Assembly (NCBI RefSeq): GCF_000315625.1
Contig: NW_005434669.1
Location: 498,004 to 562,003 of the forward strand
Source: Guillardia theta CCMP2712
Lineage: Eukaryota; Cryptophyceae; Pyrenomonadales; Geminigeraceae
Length of the DNA: 64,000 bases
Direction of reading: 5' to 3'
Below the pieces are notes generated by a model. It worked only from the letters and a program-made list of their open reading frames with translations. It had not been told where the DNA came from and did no database searches. Of the stretch, positions 21,701-33,699 are shown piece by piece. Made by a program: the position numbers and the translations under genes. The stretch's first letter is position 1, and each line of letters opens with the position of its first letter.

Positions 21701-23437
21701 GGTGCGGTGAGACCTCCGGTGCTTGCATGCGGGTAACGTCACCACCCAGTCCATCGAGCTCTTATTGGATGCTCTTCATCGAATCGCCTTCGGGGATTCA
21801 TCAACAGAGGTGAGAGGGAAACAGCTTGCGCTCGTTCGGAATCACATCATGACGCAGGATGCTTTCCTCAAGTACTGGTCTTATCAGGACTTCAAGAAGA
21901 TCGAGGGAAATGTGGAGGTGGCAGAGAAGAATCAGAATGGAACTCCGTCGAAACCTTCCTCGAGCTTGAACGGGGAGATGTTCAGTCACTTCCAGCTGTA
22001 CGAAGTAGATTGGAATTCCGTGGAGTTTCGACAGAACAGCATGAGGGTGATAGCGCAATCTCTGACGAGAAGGAGAAGGAACACAAACTCTAAGGTGAAA
22101 CGCAAAGTTCTGTCTGTCCCGAGTTGAAGTGTTGGGTATTTCAGCACATGAGTGACGACACCCTTGCGTCAAGAGCCACTCAATACAATCTAGTTCAGAA
22201 CCTCCTTTCCGTCTTAGCAGATGTAGAATACGTCAGGAAGAACGTCAGAGACATTCTGCAGGTGAGCTCTTTGCAGGATCTTGTCGCAAATGACACGAAA
22301 CAGGAATGTGGGGAGATTCTTTTCGAGGATGAAAAGGTTGCTTCTCTCTTGCTAGCTGAATGCGACAATCATGGCCACGTGAAGTTTCAGGACGATGAGA
22401 TCGAGCATGAAGTCAGCGACGTGGAGAACTTGTGTGAAATGCTGCAAGAACTCCTCGGTGCTCAAATTTGAAAGCTCAAGGGTGCACGGGAGAGAGATCG
22501 CTGTGTGCACGATGGGAGGAGGGAGCCGAGGGAAGGGGGAAGAGGGGGAGCGGAGGGAGTGATGGGAGATGCTGACAGAGTCGCAGAGGAGAAGTACATC
22601 CGAGGGATGTCGGTCGCGCTCAAGGATGTGACTGCTGCAGGCATCAAGGATTGGGACACGACAAAAGCTAGTGACGTCGGGGAGAGCGAGGCAGGGAGCA
22701 ACGCCGCCCTCGAGCCTGACAGTGAGGGACGAGGGGAGGAAAGGGATCTGAACTCAAACACCTCGACCAGGAGTGCGCGAGTACGCCGACGAGACCCTGG
22801 CGATCGTGTGCCGTGCCATGGATCACTTCCGGTGGTGGCAGAGGCCTTGGTGGCGGGCAAGTGACATTGCGGGGTGAAGGTGCCTCGGAAGTAGAATCCA
22901 GGAGAAGGTGCTGGTCTATGTCGTCGACGCCCTATGGGTCAACATGTTTGAAGTGATTCGGTAGCTCTTGCGTGCTCCAGGCTGCGGCCGGTCGCCTGAG
23001 GGATGAGAATCAGATCTGAGAGGGAAAGATTCGAAATCCAGCAAGGTGGAAAGAAGTCAGCAGCGGCCGCGCTTCAAGTATCTGCAAGTCTGTTTGCCGA
23101 ATGCCCTGGATTTGATGCTTTCTGCGTGCAGTTGGACTCCGAGGTGCAGTTCCTGAAGCTAGCCCTGATGAAATATTCTGAACAAGACAGCCGGTGATCC
23201 ATCTCCTCGTCCTGCTGGCCTGAGTCTCTCTCAGCGGGCGGGTTGAGAGGAGAGTCGCGCTGCTGTCCGAGTTCATGGAGGCCTGGCTCCGCTCCTGCGA
23301 TGTCTCCATGGAGGAGGCCAAGGTCAAGCCGATCGAAACCGATGAAGTAACCTCAAAATTTCCTGCAGGTCATTCGCAAGGCGGCGATTCGTGAAGCCAT
23401 GTTTCGATCGCGCATCCTTGTGTCTTGTTTCTCTTAG
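18763..23437 (+). CDS. SEC5: Exocyst complex subunit Sec5 (EXOC2)
   Basis: Spliced gene with about 20 exons, the first at 18763-18879 and 18912-18985, the last ending at stop 23435-23437. Translated exons follow the Sec5 order: acidic N-terminus; FNAIHYLSTVHEHTDLSRIE; KQLIHANFSRFVAAQ, matching the LVxxNFxxFVxxK helix of Sec5; DKILELQEILKSE; SNYDEV then VVSAYSRAKVQL and LFRQLADEIEAQ. Long helical exons follow to the C-terminus (YNLVQNLLSVLADVEYVRK, RRVALLSEFMEAWLRSC, VIRKAAIREAMFRSR). Sec5 is part of the octameric exocyst, which tethers secretory vesicles to the plasma membrane. The N-terminal half supports the call well; the C-terminal half is only consistent with it. Inner exon limits are approximate. 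Confidence 0.7.
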
Positions 23438-24295
23438 TGGCAGATGATGAGGGGAGGGGGAGAGCAGGATTCATTCAATGTAAGATGTTTGTGTACACCA
23501 ACTCACTTGCCGGTGAGCGCGGCTTCAAGTGTGCTTGAACTCACTTGCTGGGGGTCTTGTGCTTGCCAGCCGGCTCCGAGCGCCGGCGGATAAATAATTG
23601 AACTCACTAGGAGTGATCGGACTGAACGGACTAGTAAGAATGACGGATTGCATGCCAGCCGTGCCAGAACCAAAAGAAGACCCTGACGTGTTGCAGAGGC
23701 GGCAGCAATATGTAACATAGGGACGAAGAGGAGGGACCTAAGGCTCCTCTCATGTCTGGATGCTTGGGGATCACATACTAGCATACTGCCACGGTCTATC
23801 TCTCATGTGCTCCTCCGACAACCCCTGTTTCGTGTGCATCAGACTCAGTCTTGAGCAAAACCTGTTACGCCAAGTTGCCTCCAGCACTGAGTCTGAGTCA
23901 GAGAGCTTGGCATCTGACGCCGTGACCCCCGGGCCCTACTCAGTTCACTCTAACTCAGTTGGCCCGGCGACTCAGTGAGCCTGACGGGGCCCGGCCCCGG
24001 GCCGCTGGCCGCAGTCCAATCTAACATTTTCGACCGTTACAGATGTGTAACCATCAACGGAAGGGCAAGATGGGCGGTGATCGAAACAGCTCGACCACCC
24101 CCACTACATAGGTTTGAATTGGCACGACCCAGACGTCTGCATGTACCCCTGAAGTAGAAGGATCTCTCAATTGCCTTTCGACTTAAAACTTCAGAGCTCG
24201 TACCCTGTCACGTTCCATCACCCTAATTTCGGTTTATTCACCACCCCCACCGGTTTTGAAGGAGCACCCGGACCTCCTGGCGATCGTTGCCGCTC
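23438..24295. other. Intergenic with a GC island
   Basis: No gene seen. From about 23560 there are short CACTAGGAGTGATCGG-type words, and a compact GC island lies at 23880-24010. The last 150 bp contain CCACCCCCAC runs and are probably the promoter of the next gene. Confidence 0.45.
23880..24010. repeat. GC-rich island with GAGTCA words
   Basis: CTGAGTCTGAGTCAGAG is followed by CGTGACCCCCGGGCCC, CTCAGTTGGCCCGGCGACTCAG and GGGGCCCGGCCCCGGGCC. It has the same word set as the other islands in compact form. Confidence 0.65.
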
Positions 24296-27046
24296 ATGCT
24301 GGTGTCTGCTCAACGTTTCGGAGCAGTGAGGAGGGACGACGACGAGGATGAGGAGGAGGACGAGAACGTCGGGCTCGATGAAAGTGGAGACGATGGACCG
24401 CATCTTCCTGGGAGGATGGGATATTCTGGAGTGCATGCAAGGGCAAGTGCTGGTCTGATGCAGGTGAAAGAGGAGGAGCAGCCGGAGATCGAAAGCAAAG
24501 TAGGGAAGTACGTCAGATCGGAAAGGGGAAGTATTGTACAGCAGGGAAGCGTGGAAGATGATTGGCAGGAATTTGATGATATCAGATGGAGTGAAAACCA
24601 TGCAAAACTGCTCTATATGGTATCTAAGTACGCATATCCAGCAAAGACAGGCAATGAGAAGGAAACATGGATCCGAGAGATTCCTCTTCTTGTCATGATA
24701 TATGAGGGAATCATAGCAGGTGTCCTCGACTTTGACTACGCTCCTGTCTCAGTGTTAGTATCTCAGAACGGAGTATCAAAGAGATGCTTCATGAATGTCA
24801 CGCAGGAGGGTAAAAGTGCGATCGATGATTTGCGTGAGAGAAGGCTGATGAACGGCCTCAAGCTCTCATCTGAAGATTTTCAGCCCGTGTCTTGCTATCA
24901 AGTTTCGTTCCATGGCCTAGATTTTCTCGAACGAATCCCGCAGAAACTCAGATCCGATGTCGACGCATTCATTTATGCGCCGAAACCTTACCAGAACAAA
25001 TTGTTGAATGTTATCATGAAACGAGAGATTCTCGATGAGGAAATCGAAGAAGTTCAAAACTTCTACCTAATTGCAGAAGGAGGATATGAAAGAATATCCG
25101 GAGTCACAGAAATCGAGGACGTATCGTATGTATCTAGCCCATATCTTCCGCTGATTGTGCGCACCGGGGAAAAGGCATTGAAAAACAATTCTCACCGTGC
25201 ATCGGAGGCGGCGTCAGGGGAGAGCAACATCAAAGATGAGCTTTCAGAGGCGATTCACTTAGCAAACGTCAAGATCCTCGTCGGAGAGTGGATACCCTTC
25301 GGCCCCAATCAAATCGTCGCTCTGAATGAAAGGCTGGGGGCAATGGACAGATGTCAAGGGGGATTGTTCACCTCCAAAATAGACAAAGATCCCACCTCAA
25401 CTCAGTTTCAAGTTCCTACTGGGCTGACGCAAGTCCGAATCTTAGATTATGATCTTACACATTGCATCAACTTTGAAGCCGAAATCAACTATCCTGAAGC
25501 AGAAGGAATAGTACAGATTGAGAATTTCGGGATGCACTTGAATGTAGATGGAACTATTATTTATGGTATGGGCATCGAAGCGATCATGGAGAGAAAGGCT
25601 GATGACATATCTTTAGACATGCTTAGCAGACTGCTGGTGGACGTGCAAAAAGATTCGTCAACTATCATCAATGATTTGCTCTCAGCTTACCAACGATCAC
25701 TGCTATCCATGGTATTCTGCAATGATGAAATGAATCGTTGCAAATACAACCTGGTGCTCTGCGAGTCGATCGACCCCAAATTGCAGTGCGAGGAATACAT
25801 AGATCGCGGTGACAACGAGAACGAGCTCAAGCAAGTGATTGGAGACATTCAAAGCGCTCACAACGTGGGGGCTGATGATATTTTGATTCTGGGTCGAGAT
25901 GGGCTGATTCTTGCTGGACCCAACGGAAGGCGATATGAGAAGCTGATACTGCTGCACCTGTCGCTGCTTGTCAGGGAGATGTTTGTGAGAGTCTTCTTCA
26001 TTCGCACCTACGTGCTGGATGACAGCCTGAAACGAATCAGAAAGATGATCCTAGAGCATGAGAAAGACCCCAACAACGTCCCCAAGCTGAGGATCCAGCT
26101 GAACGACACTTCTCGAGATATCATCTTGCTGGAAGAAATCATCTCCTACCTCCTTGAATCCTTGAATAGCATGGAGGTTCCTGCGATGCCAGAGGACGAG
26201 GCGAGCGCCACTCTGTACAAAGCTCTCAATCTTGCGAGTATGAAGAGAGATGTAACGCATCGAGTGGAGGACTTGAGAAAGTTGGTCCATGGTGCGCAAA
26301 ACGAATTGCAGAACCTCTCGTCAATGACAGAAATGATCAACACGAAACAACTGGAAGAAATCTTCAGGAACGTCGAATCGAACACAAAGTATTTGGTTGA
26401 TGGCTCTGGAACAAACGAAAGGGCGAGTGCAAGTCTTGAAGTCATGCAGATGATGCTGGCAGGAATATTTGCCTTCGACGTGATTGATCACATCTCGGGG
26501 GGGACTTTAGGTCTCTCGACTCCCTGGTGGGTTGAGCAATGGATCAATCAGCCTATCGTCGCAAGATTTCCTTTCCTCTGGTTCGCTCTCAACCTGCTCT
26601 GGATGGTTATCTTTGTGTATGGCGTGACCAGGTTCATGCGCTATCTTTCTGACCTTTCCAGCGGGTTTCTCACCCTACACGTTCGCATTAATGCAAAGAT
26701 AAATGTGGAGAAGATGGAGATGTTCTTGTCGGACAAGCGCATCGACGTCACTGATACCATTGAAGAACCAGCAATGTCGATCAAGAAAGTTTCATGGCAG
26801 GAAAGCGACAGGATTCTTTGGGCTGGCGGATCACCCCCGAAGATTGAAGTAGCTTATGACGCTCAGAATGGATTCCTGCTGACGGTTCTCTTCAACCTCG
26901 ACAAGAAGAAGTCATCTCTCGACGAGGACGGGCTAATGAGAATCTTCACTGCGGTATTGGCCGAGTACGGAGTGTTAGAAGATTATGAGCCTCCAAGAAC
27001 AGCTCTGTACGATATGGAGGACCGGGATGACGACAAGGAGGATTAG
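24296..27046 (+). CDS. Large conserved-type membrane protein, function unknown
   Basis: A single 2.75-kb exon, 916 residues from the first ATG. The N-terminus is acidic (Asp/Glu-rich, residues 14-28) and disordered, followed by a long globular part. The C-terminal third has a coiled coil (DVTHRVEDLRKLVHGAQ ... NTKYLVDG) leading into ASASLEVMQMMLAGIFAFDV, a likely first membrane helix. A second helix, PFLWFALNLLWMVIFVYGV, follows before a cytosolic tail ending in DMEDRDDDKED. A helix-loop-helix ending of this kind (S.E.MQ..LAG..AFD..D) occurs in a family I remember from algae, oomycetes and other flagellates, with no established function; that is weak recall. It has no introns, unlike its neighbours. 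It is convergent with the kinesin gene, 80 bp apart. Confidence 0.65.
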   Translation: MLVSAQRFGAVRRDDDEDEEEDENVGLDESGDDGPHLPGRMGYSGVHARASAGLMQVKEEEQPEIESKVGKYVRSERGSIVQQGSVEDDWQEFDDIRWSENHAKLLYMVSKYAYPAKTGNEKETWIREIPLLVMIYEGIIAGVLDFDYAPVSVLVSQNGVSKRCFMNVTQEGKSAIDDLRERRLMNGLKLSSEDFQPVSCYQVSFHGLDFLERIPQKLRSDVDAFIYAPKPYQNKLLNVIMKREILDEEIEEVQNFYLIAEGGYERISGVTEIEDVSYVSSPYLPLIVRTGEKALKNNSHRASEAASGESNIKDELSEAIHLANVKILVGEWIPFGPNQIVALNERLGAMDRCQGGLFTSKIDKDPTSTQFQVPTGLTQVRILDYDLTHCINFEAEINYPEAEGIVQIENFGMHLNVDGTIIYGMGIEAIMERKADDISLDMLSRLLVDVQKDSSTIINDLLSAYQRSLLSMVFCNDEMNRCKYNLVLCESIDPKLQCEEYIDRGDNENELKQVIGDIQSAHNVGADDILILGRDGLILAGPNGRRYEKLILLHLSLLVREMFVRVFFIRTYVLDDSLKRIRKMILEHEKDPNNVPKLRIQLNDTSRDIILLEEIISYLLESLNSMEVPAMPEDEASATLYKALNLASMKRDVTHRVEDLRKLVHGAQNELQNLSSMTEMINTKQLEEIFRNVESNTKYLVDGSGTNERASASLEVMQMMLAGIFAFDVIDHISGGTLGLSTPWWVEQWINQPIVARFPFLWFALNLLWMVIFVYGVTRFMRYLSDLSSGFLTLHVRINAKINVEKMEMFLSDKRIDVTDTIEEPAMSIKKVSWQESDRILWAGGSPPKIEVAYDAQNGFLLTVLFNLDKKKSSLDEDGLMRIFTAVLAEYGVLEDYEPPRTALYDMEDRDDDKED

Positions 27047-27126
27047 AGGAGGAGGGAGTCCCGTCTCAATCAAGTAGCTTTAATTGTCTAGGATAATATT
27101 ACAAGGTGAAAGTCTCCTCAAGTCTG

Positions 27127-30100
27127 TTACTGAAGGGCCTGGTTGAAGGGAGCGAGCGCGGATCTCTTCAAAGGTTTCTGAGCTTGAGATTTCCCTGAAC
27201 TTTTAGACTCCTGGAGGTTTTCCTTATCAACTGGGAGGGACAACTGGCCCTCAAGCTCCTTGATCCTGTCCTGCAGGTCCTCTATTTTCTTGTCCCTCCT
27301 CTGAACCCTTCCTGTGTACTCTGCCTTCATCACAGTCATCTTGTGAAAGGCCTCGTTCCTCACTTTCTCGGCCACTCTGAGCTGCTGCTCGAAGGAGTCT
27401 CTTTCCTCACACGAGAGCCCTCCACCATTCTTGCTCAACTCTTCCTCTTTGTGCTCTAGCTCGAACTTCAGCTCTTGGATCAGCCTCTCCGCCTCTGCCA
27501 GCTTCTCCTCCAGTCCTCTTCTCAGGTTTCTCTCCCGATCCGAGTCTTCCTCAAGCTGCAGCAGTTTCTCGTACTGCTCGTTGATCTGCCTCTCCGCCTC
27601 CATCCGCATGTCTTCCTCCGCCTGCTGCTTCTGCCCTTCCAAACTCTCCAGCTCCTCTTCCAGCCTGCTGATCCTTCCCAGGGCCTCCTCCAGCTCCCCA
27701 AGTTTGGCATCGAGCTGACCTTGCAGGGTCAAGTTCTGCTGCTTGAGCTCCTGGCTGCTCACTCGTGCCTCCTGAAGCTCGTCCGACAACTTGCTCACTG
27801 TCGACATCACCTGCGCCCCCGAGCTGTCTTTCGCTTCCAACATGCGCTGCAGGGTCTCGCGCTCCTGGCAAACAACCGCGAGGTTTGCTTTCCCAGTGCT
27901 CACCTCCAACTCCAGCTTCTGGCCCCTCAGTTCCAGCTCGTTGACCTTCTCCTGCAGCCTCGGGATCTCCTTGACGCGCTCAGCCTCGCTCTCCATCCTT
28001 TCAACCTTCGCCCGGAGGCTGTCCAGCTGCTTCTCGAGGTTCAAGCATTCTTCTCTAGAGCGCTCCAGATCATTCTTCACCCTCGACATGCTGCTCAAAT
28101 ATTCTGCGGCCTCCTCGGATTTGCCACTGATCGAGGACTCCAGCTGCCACATCCTCTTCTCAGCTGCCGCGAGCTTCTCAGCAAGTTCATTCTTCTCCAA
28201 CTTGAGGTCTCTGCAGGAGTCTGACAACTTGGTGGCCTCGTGCTCGGCTTTCTCGCACTTCTCGCTGATGTCTCTGATCCTCTCTCTCATCTGCTCCTCG
28301 GCCATGTCTCGATCAGCCACCAGCCTGTCCAGCTCCTTCTGAGTCGCGTTGGATCCTACCTTGAGCTGAGAAATCTCTTGGAAGAGGATCTTCGCCTCCT
28401 CCTGGTACCGCACTAGCTCAGCCTTGAGGAAGTTGGTCTCCTCGTTGCTCTTGGTAGTCGAAGCTTCAAGATTGCAAGAGAGCCGGATGATCTCAGCCTC
28501 TTTGCTCTTCACGCTCTCTGTCATCTCAGCGTTGGCATGCTTCAACCCGTGCAAGTCTTTCTTCAGAGCCTCCAACTCCTGCGCCCTCTCCATGTAGGTC
28601 ATCAGGTCATCCGACACCCTGTGGTACTCCTCCTCCACTTGTCGCTTCTCCTCAAGGAGCGAACTCATCTCAGCTTGCAGCTTCTCCATCTTCTTCGCCA
28701 TCTCCTCCGAGGCGGCAAGGATATCTTTGGTATCCGAGAACTCAGCGAACTGAATTCTCAGCTTGCTCTTTTCCTCCTCGGCAGCGGCAAGAGTAGCCTT
28801 CACCTCCTCCAGTTCCCCGAGCAGCTGGGCTCTGTTCGAGCTGCTGTCCTCCGCAAGGGCTTGATTCTCAGCTCGGAGCTGCTGGATCTCAAAGTTGGCA
28901 TCAGTGAGGCTGCTCAATGTCTCGTTGTGCTCAGCTCGCATGGACTTGATCTGCTCCTGGAGGTCGGTCGACATCTCCTCGAATCTGCTCAGTCGCGTCA
29001 AGTCGGACTTCTGTGTCTCGACTCTCTTGCTCAAGGTATCGATCTGCTTCTCAGCTTCATCGAGATCGTTCTGCAGGATGTCGGAAGCCTTCTTGTTCTG
29101 CGACAGCAGCTCCTCTTTCGCTTTCACCTGCGCTCTTTCTCACAAACAACTCTCAAGGTTGGCAGCTCAAACCTGCTCTCGTAGTTTTTCTGCTTCATGC
29201 TGGAGAGATTCTAGCTCCTCTGACATCATCTTTTCTCGCAAGTCAACTCCTCCACCTTGCCTTCCAGCCTCTTCCGCTGACTGTCAATGTCTTCGCACAA
29301 TTTTTCTAGTTCGCTCTGTTGATATTGCAGGTCCTGCAACTCGATCGACGTCTGGGCATGTGCGGCTACGAGACTTTCGTGCTGTTGCTTCAAGGAGTCT
29401 CGCTCGTCAGCAAGTGAGAGAACATCCTGCTGCAGGACTTGCAGCTCCTCCTCCTGTGACTATGCTCAATCTTTGTTTCTTCGCTGAGCTGCTTTCTCAC
29501 CTTCTCACGCATCTCGGCTGTAACCTTCTCGAGCTCGCTAGATGCCCATGCAGCTTTCTTCTCTGCTAAGTTGAGCGCGTTGGTTGTCTCTTTCATCTTG
29601 AGATTGGCTGTTTTGAGCTTCTCGTTTTCTTTTTCGATCATCTCGAGTTTGCTTGAGTTGATTCGATTTTCCTGCAGTCGACTATCATGACAGCTGAGGG
29701 GATTGCCAAATCACCTTCTCAGCATTCCCTTTGTCTGCGAGGACCTGCGATTTCTCCGTGTGCAAGGATTTCACCTTGCAACTCCTTCAGTCATGTCTCT
29801 ACAGCAGGATTCATCACCTTCTCTTCCGATGTGCTCAGCTTGTTCTTGATCTTCTCCAGCTCTTTCTCCAGCTCTTCCTTGCTCCTCTCGAGAGATGCAC
29901 TCTTCTGCGCTTTGGATCTGTTCGCATGCTCAGCTGCCTCGGGTCATCGATGACTTTCTCACCTCAGCTCCTTCTTCGTCACCGAGACCTCCTCCTTGAG
30001 AGCTGCAATCTCCGACTTGAGCTGCTCGCACTGCCTCTCGCTCTTCTCCTTTGCTTTCTCAAGGTCTTGGCATCGCTGCTCCTTACCGCCCAGCTCCCTT

Positions 30101-33100
30101 CTCAGCGCTGCTGCGTCCGAAGAGCTGCCAGACGTGTACACACTCTCCCTGCAGACAGTCAGCTGGGAAATTTCGCAAGCAACGGCAGAACCTCCTGGAG
30201 CCAAATGAAGATTCCTGCTGGACCCCTGCTCGATGATAAACGGACATCCTCTTCCCTGAAGCACTCGACGCTTTTGAGCTGGTACATCTCGCCTGCTCTT
30301 GAAGCTCTTCGTTGGCATCTCGAAGTTCTTGCACTGTCAACTGCAGATCCTGTGCAAAATTTGAGGCTGGGAAAAACCACCCGACCATGTAGGGGGAATA
30401 GGAGGTAGTTGGGGAAAGGGAGGAATACCTGTCTTTCGTTCTTGACCGAGTCCAAGCTCTCTTCCAAATCAACGATTCTACAGAACAGGTCAAGATTTTG
30501 CATCGAGGAAGACGGATATGCTGACCTTGACATGAGTTCTTCTTGTTCGGCCTGCAGTCGCTTGATGCTTCCAGTAGCACTCTCCATGTCTTCCTCCCAC
30601 TTGACCTTCTCTCTCTCCCTCTGAAACTCTGACTCTTGGCTGTAACATTGAAATTTGAGCATAATGCAATTGAACAATTTCAAATCAACCTCGCATCTTT
30701 CGCTTCCTGCAGCTGAAGCTGAATGCCGGCCATCTCCTCCATCTTCTTGTTCAGCTCCTCTTGCAAGCTATGGTAGTCGACTTCATTCTGAGCAATCATA
30801 GCATGGGATGCCTCAGCCTCAGCCTATCATTTGCATTAGAAAGCAAAGATTGCTTGATCGAGGAACATTGACCTTATAGCTCATGACACGGTCGACAGCA
30901 ACATCATGGCCTTCCTTCAACTTCTCTGCAAGAGATGTACTTGTGCCCTCAAGACTGAGCAGCGAGCTGGTAAGCGACTGCAAGAACTGATCTAGTTCGC
31001 CAAGTTGTTTGTGCAATTTTCCACGCTCAGCCGCTTCAAGCTTTTGATGTTGAACAAGCTGATCGTGAAGGTCTTGAACCTTTAGCTTGTTTTCATCGAG
31101 CTGCTGCTGCAAACGATCGCATTCTGCCTTCCAGTAAGCACAATCTTGAACAAGGGTCTCCATTTTTCGCTCGAGGTCTTCCTTCTTCACGCCTTCAGAT
31201 TGAATGGTGTCACGAAGCTCAATAAGCATCTGATCCTTCTTCTCAGCTTCTGACTTCAATTGCTCCACTTCTTCTCTGTAGACTTTGCATTGATTCTCAA
31301 CCTCAGAAAGATCGGCCTGCAATTGTGACACGATGGAACCTCCTTGCTCTTTCTCCTCCAACTTCACCATAAGCTTCTCTGCCTCACCCTTCCACTTCTC
31401 AACTTCCTGGCTTAGGGTCTCGATGGCAGCTTCTCCTACTTGCTGCAGCTCATCCTGCCGCTGAGTCGCAATCTGCTGGATATGATTCTTCTCGTTCTTC
31501 ACCTCCTCCAACTGGATGCGGAGACTGTCTACAAGTGAAGAGAGCTCCTGGAATCTGTGACCCTCTCCCTCTTCCGAAGGAGAGGGACTCAACATGCGAT
31601 TAACACTAGTAGAGCTCTTGGCATCAAAGTCAAGGTCTGACTCGTCGTTGCACAATGACATGTCATCATCCTGGCGAGTTGAACCATTCTTAGCGACAGT
31701 TCCTTCCCATTCCGCACTTTCATCTTCTTCTTCGATGGCACCAGGTCTGATAGTCGATTTGTTGAACCCGAAGGAGTGCTCAGAGCTAGAAAATGAAGGG
31801 CACCAAGACTGCCTGTGGTTCGGCTTCGACTTCTTGCTTGTATCAGATGACATGCTGGCACCGCTGAGAATGACCAAGTCTTGCAACTTGGCGATCTTTT
31901 TTTCCTTCTCTTGCTGCGCTGCAATGAGCTCTTGCTTCTCTGACTCCAACGCAGCATTCTCATCCTGCAAGCTCTGGAGCTGATTGATCATCTGGCAGAT
32001 CTCCATGTCTTTCTCCCCGCCAGCACTTGTGTACCTCAGCTTCTTTTTCAAGCTTTCGATCTCCTTCTTGTATCTTCGGAGCAGCGCCTGATCATCGAGG
32101 ACCTCGTTCACAGTCACTGTGTTCTTGATGGTCTTGGCTCTGGTGGCAAACTTGAGGGTGCTCAGCGTCTCCTCGGTGTGGACTGCTGCTGGTGTGATGG
32201 TACAGATAATCGACGTGCGTGAATTTCCTCCAAGAGCTCTTTCAAGGATTCGGGTCAACTTGCTATCGCGGTATGGTACGTGAGACTGTTCGCCTTCTGA
32301 CAATTTGGCGATAACATTTCCAAGAGTCAACAAGCTCTTGTTGATGTTTGCTCCCTCCTTGAGCCTCGCTCCAGTAGCCTGTGTCTGAGATTGACGCTCG
32401 GAGCCTGCCAGATCGACCATGTTCAATTCTCCAACCATAACAGCGCCTGAGGAATCAGATTTGTTCCTGCATTCGATCACCATACGGAAAATGGAATGTG
32501 ATCTGCTCGATGCTTCGTTCATTTTGGTTTCGCCAACCTGTCTGTTCGCTGCTCCCTTGCTGATCAGCTCCATAGCTTGTTGTGCGTTTGCAATAACAGG
32601 CTCAGTGACATTGCCGACATAAACTCCTCCTTTCGGATTTGTGTGAAGTTTCAGATTTGAATTCTTAGGATTCAGCAAATCCGTGATGTTTTCATTGTAA
32701 ATCTCAATGTATGAACACCGAACCAAAAATTCTTGGGAGTTGGCTCTCTGTAGCAAAAGTTGTAAGAGAGGAAAATAAGGAGAGGGTGACTTACATGCTT
32801 GATTTCATTGAAAATAAAAGATATGCCATGAGGCACGATTCCGGGTTGCGACTCAGATCCTTGCATGGTATGTGTCTTACCACTGCTTGTTTGACCATAA
32901 ACAAAGATGGTTCCTGTTTCCCTGAATCAGAGCACGTCGTTGATCTTCAAACTTACCATTCTGGCCTTCGAGAGCTGAGAGTATGATTCCCCTCGCACAC
33001 TTGTCATAAACATCCTCAGAGGTTGAGACATTGTCGAACACATTATCTGTTATTTTTTGCTGAGATCAGACACGAGGGTTTTAAGTTTTTGTGTCATACC

Positions 33101-33256
33101 GAAAGCAAATGAATATCCTTGGCCGTTTCGTGGATTGTGTTCTGTTGGAACGACACTTTTGCCGTCTACCACTCGCCACGCTTCTCTCTGAGAACACTCC
33201 TCTTCCCTCTTATTCAAGGGTCGGACACGTACGGAGACACAGATATTTTCAGCCAT
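27127..33256 (-). CDS. CENP-E-like kinesin (kinesin-7 type)
   Basis: N-terminal motor followed by a very long coiled coil, roughly 1,900 residues in all. First exons: 33256-33100, 33046-32957, 32913-32795 and from 32747, with introns of 43-53 nt. Motor motifs: [13 protein letters not shown]-loop [11 protein letters not shown], switch [12 protein letters not shown], switch [11 protein letters not shown], and the neck entry [14 protein letters not shown]. Nearly all of 31900-27127 codes for heptad coiled coil rich in Glu, Lys, Leu and Gln; the last exon alone is 2 kb. Such N-motor kinesins carry cargo or kinetochores to microtubule plus ends. The tail contains VDKENLQ, a KEN box (codons at 27217-27225), in line with cell-cycle destruction. 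Assignment to kinesin-7 rests on architecture; exon limits between 30850 and 29130 are approximate. Confidence 0.85.
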
Positions 33257-33443
33257 CCGATCTGTATACGTGCCTGATCAAACCAAATTAAGTGAGCCAT
33301 TCTCTGAGATCTTGATTTATGTACAACTGCTTGCTGTCCTGTCCGTCGATCTCCTCTCTTCCCTCACTGTCTCTCTCTGTGACTCTGTCTCTGTGCTTGT
33401 GTCTCTGTCTATCTCTGTTCTCCTGTTTGTTTGCATAGTGTCC

Positions 33444-33486
33444 TCCCTCCCTCCCTCCCTCCCTCCCTCCCTCCCTCCCTCCCTCC
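33444..33486. repeat. (CCCT)n microsatellite
   Basis: About ten perfect CCCT/TCCC units. It lies about 190 bp upstream of the kinesin start codon. Confidence 0.95.
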
Positions 33487-33699
33487 TATCTCTTCCCCCT
33501 TGCTTGCCATGCCCAACTTTGAAACGATCCCACATTTCCCCGCCGATTCAAACTCTCTGTCCGTTGACCCCCTCTACTGTACTACCCCACCCTGTAAAAA
33601 GTCTGGAGTTTGCCTATCGAAGGACCCCTTCCCAGGGCCTATCGGCGGCGACATCGTCCACCCCACCGAGTCGACGGTTGAACACTCCGCCTCAGAACT

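Noticed and set aside
27431-28342. Ser/Leu-rich plus-strand open frames
   Set aside because: They are antisense shadows of the kinesin coiled coil; Glu/Lys heptads read backward give Ser/Leu/Phe-rich frames.
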